Source: Planctomycetia bacterium (GTDB lineage: Bacteria; Planctomycetota; Phycisphaerae; Phycisphaerales; SM1A02). Taken from it: a DNA stretch of 9,062 bases. How positions within the stretch are numbered: position 1 is the first letter of the stretch; the number at the start of each line of letters is the position of its first letter. Of this stretch, positions 7,980-9,062 are shown piece after piece. Position numbers and translations under genes: made by a program. The stretch is taken from positions 1 to 9,062 of the forward strand of contig JAACEA010000261.1 in assembly GCA_009936695.1 (NCBI GenBank). The letters are read 5' to 3'. The notes under the pieces are model-generated. The model ran no database searches and was not told where the DNA came from. It saw only the letters and a list, made by a program, of their open reading frames with translations.

Positions 7980-8414
7980 ATGACCGAACCACCGACCGAT
8001 CCCACGCCCCCGACGCCGCAATCCGAGCCCACCGAAATGGTGGAGGAGGCGATTCGTGACGTCGGGGAGCAGGTCGACGCCATGAACGAAACCACCGCTT
8101 CGGCGGCCGCCTCGGTTCCCCTCCCGGATTTCGGGGCCGGCACCTCGGATGCGGCCGCGGCCGGAATCGGCATGCTCGGTGATGTCGATCTCGACGTTCG
8201 CATCGAGCTGGGCCGGACCAGCATGCTGGTCGACGACGTGCTCAAGCTCTCGCCGGACTCCGTCGTCGAGCTCGACAAGGCCGCCGGCGATCCCGTGGAC
8301 ATCTTCGTGAACGGTCGTCATGTCGCCCGCGGCGAGGTCCTGGTGCTGAACGAGAACTTCTGTGTCCGCGTGAGCGAGATCGTCGGAAAGATCCCCGAGG
8401 CGAGCACCGGCTGA
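7980..8414 (+). CDS. fliN: Flagellar motor switch protein FliN
   Basis: FliN forms the lower part of the cytoplasmic C-ring with FliM and helps export and switching. This 144-residue protein has a disordered Pro/Thr-rich leader (1-17), an acidic helix-prone stretch (18-36), an Ala/Gly-rich linker, and a complete C-terminal SpoA domain at about 67-138. Diagnostic blocks are [15 protein letters not shown] (68-82), [17 protein letters not shown] (83-99), [17 protein letters not shown] (104-120) and [10 protein letters not shown] (126-135). The strand-turn signature 'vNg..vArGEv' is textbook FliN. Start: an in-frame TGA lies at 7953-7955 and this is the first ATG after it, with GGAG nine bases upstream. 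Length is near the family norm with a longer N-terminus. It follows the FliL-like gene after a gene-free 215-base spacer and precedes the open-ended gene by 71 bases, so the trio probably belongs to one flagellar operon. Confidence 0.93.
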   Translation: MTEPPTDPTPPTPQSEPTEMVEEAIRDVGEQVDAMNETTASAAASVPLPDFGAGTSDAAAAGIGMLGDVDLDVRIELGRTSMLVDDVLKLSPDSVVELDKAAGDPVDIFVNGRHVARGEVLVLNENFCVRVSEIVGKIPEASTG

Positions 8415-8441
8415 TTCACGCGCCGATTCTCGTCGATCGCG

Positions 8442-8462
8442 ACGACCGGAGGATCCGGTCGT
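8442..8462 (+). other. Perfect 9-bp hairpin between fliN and the next gene
   Basis: ACGACCGGA (8442-8450) pairs base-for-base with TCCGGTCGT (8454-8462) around the three-base loop GGA. GACCACCA follows, with no T-run, so it is not a standard intrinsic terminator. It lies 11 bases before the AGGAAGG ribosome site at 8474-8480. It could mark an mRNA processing or stability point inside the operon, or damp transcription between the two genes. Confidence 0.45.
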
Positions 8463-8485
8463 GACCACCAGCCAGGAAGGCGTTC

Positions 8486-9062
8486 ATGGACCTCGCGCGA
8501 CTCCGTTCGAATATCAACCTCGTTCCTGTTCTTGCGATCCTGGCCGCGACGTCGCCGTGGGCGATGATGGCCACGGCGGCCCCGCCCTCTTCGGAGTTGA
8601 ACGGGGTCGCGAAGATCACGCCGGTCCCGGAAGTCGAAGTGCCGGTGGTCCTCGATCCCATCGATCCCATCGATCCGGTTGATGCCGAGGTGGCGCCCGC
8701 GTCTCCGGCCGTGATCGTCGAGATCTCGGAGCCCCCGATCGCGGTCACCGCGGTCGATGAAACGTCCGGCTCGGCGACGGGGTCGGTTCGGCCGGCGATG
8801 GAGCCTGCGGACGCCACGATCGTCGATTCCGGCCCGCTCGCCCTCGAGCATGGCGAAGGCATGGACTCGGCTGCAGCGACCGATTCCGCCGCCCAGACCG
8901 CCACCGCGGCGGTCCTGTCGACCGCGGGGGAGATCGCCTCGTTCGATCGGACCCCGATCTTCGGGCGTTCCGGGGAGGCATCGAATGGAACGGCCCCCGG
9001 CACGCCGACGATCTCCACCACCGGTGGTGGCAACGCCGGAAGCTGGTGGAATGCGCCGGAGC
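8486..9062 (+). CDS. Secreted or membrane low-complexity protein, open at window end; candidate FliO
   Basis: The frame is open from the ATG at 8486 to the edge, giving 192 residues. A strong ribosome site, AGGAAGG (8474-8480), lies five bases upstream. Residues 1-32 look like a Sec signal (basic start, hydrophobic 11-22, Ala-rich end near MATAAP). What follows is Pro/Val/Ala/Thr/Asp-rich and mostly uncharged, with a DPIDPIDPVD run (57-66) and, at the end, a Gly/Ser stretch then SWWNAPE, which might precede a membrane helix just outside the window. No catalytic motif is visible. In many flagellar operons fliO follows fliN, and FliO proteins of some lineages carry a signal peptide and a long periplasmic low-complexity stretch before their membrane helix. 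This gene's place and shape fit that, but the diagnostic part is missing, so the function is inferred from context. The reverse strand also has a long frame here, but it lacks a ribosome site and any recognisable protein character. Confidence 0.72.
   Translation, partial: MDLARLRSNINLVPVLAILAATSPWAMMATAAPPSSELNGVAKITPVPEVEVPVVLDPIDPIDPVDAEVAPASPAVIVEISEPPIAVTAVDETSGSATGSVRPAMEPADATIVDSGPLALEHGEGMDSAAATDSAAQTATAAVLSTAGEIASFDRTPIFGRSGEASNGTAPGTPTISTTGGGNAGSWWNAPE
8654..8680 (+). repeat. Three 9-base tandem units encoding DPI/DPI/DPV
   Basis: GATCCCATC occurs twice in perfect tandem (8654-8662 and 8663-8671), followed by a diverged unit GATCCGGTT (8672-8680). It encodes Asp-Pro-Ile repeats in the low-complexity part of the last gene, and is likely a slippage-derived coding repeat. 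Confidence 0.8.
9015..9030. repeat. Perfect 16-base palindrome inside the last gene
   Basis: CCACCACCGGTGGTGG equals its own reverse complement. It falls in the Thr-Thr-Gly-Gly coding stretch of the last gene. Composition-driven chance is the simplest explanation. Confidence 0.5.

Noticed and set aside
8416..9033. A 205-codon minus-strand frame opposite the last gene
   Set aside because: The plus strand has a strong Shine-Dalgarno and signal peptide, and operon direction favours it. The reverse frame has neither, and its low complexity mirrors the plus-strand repeats.
9042..9049. GCTGGTGG, the E. coli Chi sequence
   Set aside because: A single copy inside a coding sequence of a probably unrelated phylum; expected by chance in G+C-rich DNA.

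Overview
The window is G+C-rich, densely coded bacterial DNA with nine protein genes and no RNA gene, insertion sequence, CRISPR array or phage gene that I can see. It holds outer-membrane assembly genes (BamD-like and LptE-like) and flagellar genes, so the organism is a diderm, probably motile bacterium. The compact UvrC, the Pro/Gly-rich FtsH N-terminus, the diacylglycerol-kinase variant and the general style suggest Planctomycetota, perhaps Phycisphaerae. That placement is inferred from protein style, not from a marker gene.

Layout. (1) Positions 2-1243 (+): the 3' part of uvrC, cut by the window edge. (2) 1427-1981 (+): a small four-helix membrane protein of unknown function. (3) 1982-2172: a convergent junction with a perfect 11-bp hairpin. 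(4) 2173-5997 (-): a three-gene envelope operon transcribed bamD-like, lptE, ftsH. The first two genes overlap by four bases, and ftsH follows after about 88 bases. (5) 5998-6080: a short divergent control region containing a 13-base palindrome. (6) 6081-6989 (+): a diacylglycerol/lipid kinase-family protein. (7) 7138 to the window end (+): a flagellar cluster with a FliL-like protein, FliN, and a secreted or membrane-anchored low-complexity protein that continues past the edge. That last gene is a candidate FliO-type export component.

How the genes fit together. The minus-strand operon links outer-membrane protein assembly (BamD-like TPR protein), LPS export (LptE-like) and inner-membrane proteolysis (FtsH), which is a plausible envelope biogenesis and quality-control unit. 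The plus-strand end is the start of a flagellar motor/export operon: FliL supports the stator, FliN is a C-ring switch component, and the open-ended gene sits where fliO normally lies. fliM is absent between fliL and fliN.

I found no convincing new multi-gene system. The points most worth checking are the reduced UvrC (no helix-hairpin-helix tail and a missing inter-domain segment), a BamD-like protein without a lipoprotein cysteine, altered nucleotide-binding motifs in FtsH and the lipid kinase, the FliL/FliN arrangement, and several strong intergenic hairpins that lack U-tracts.
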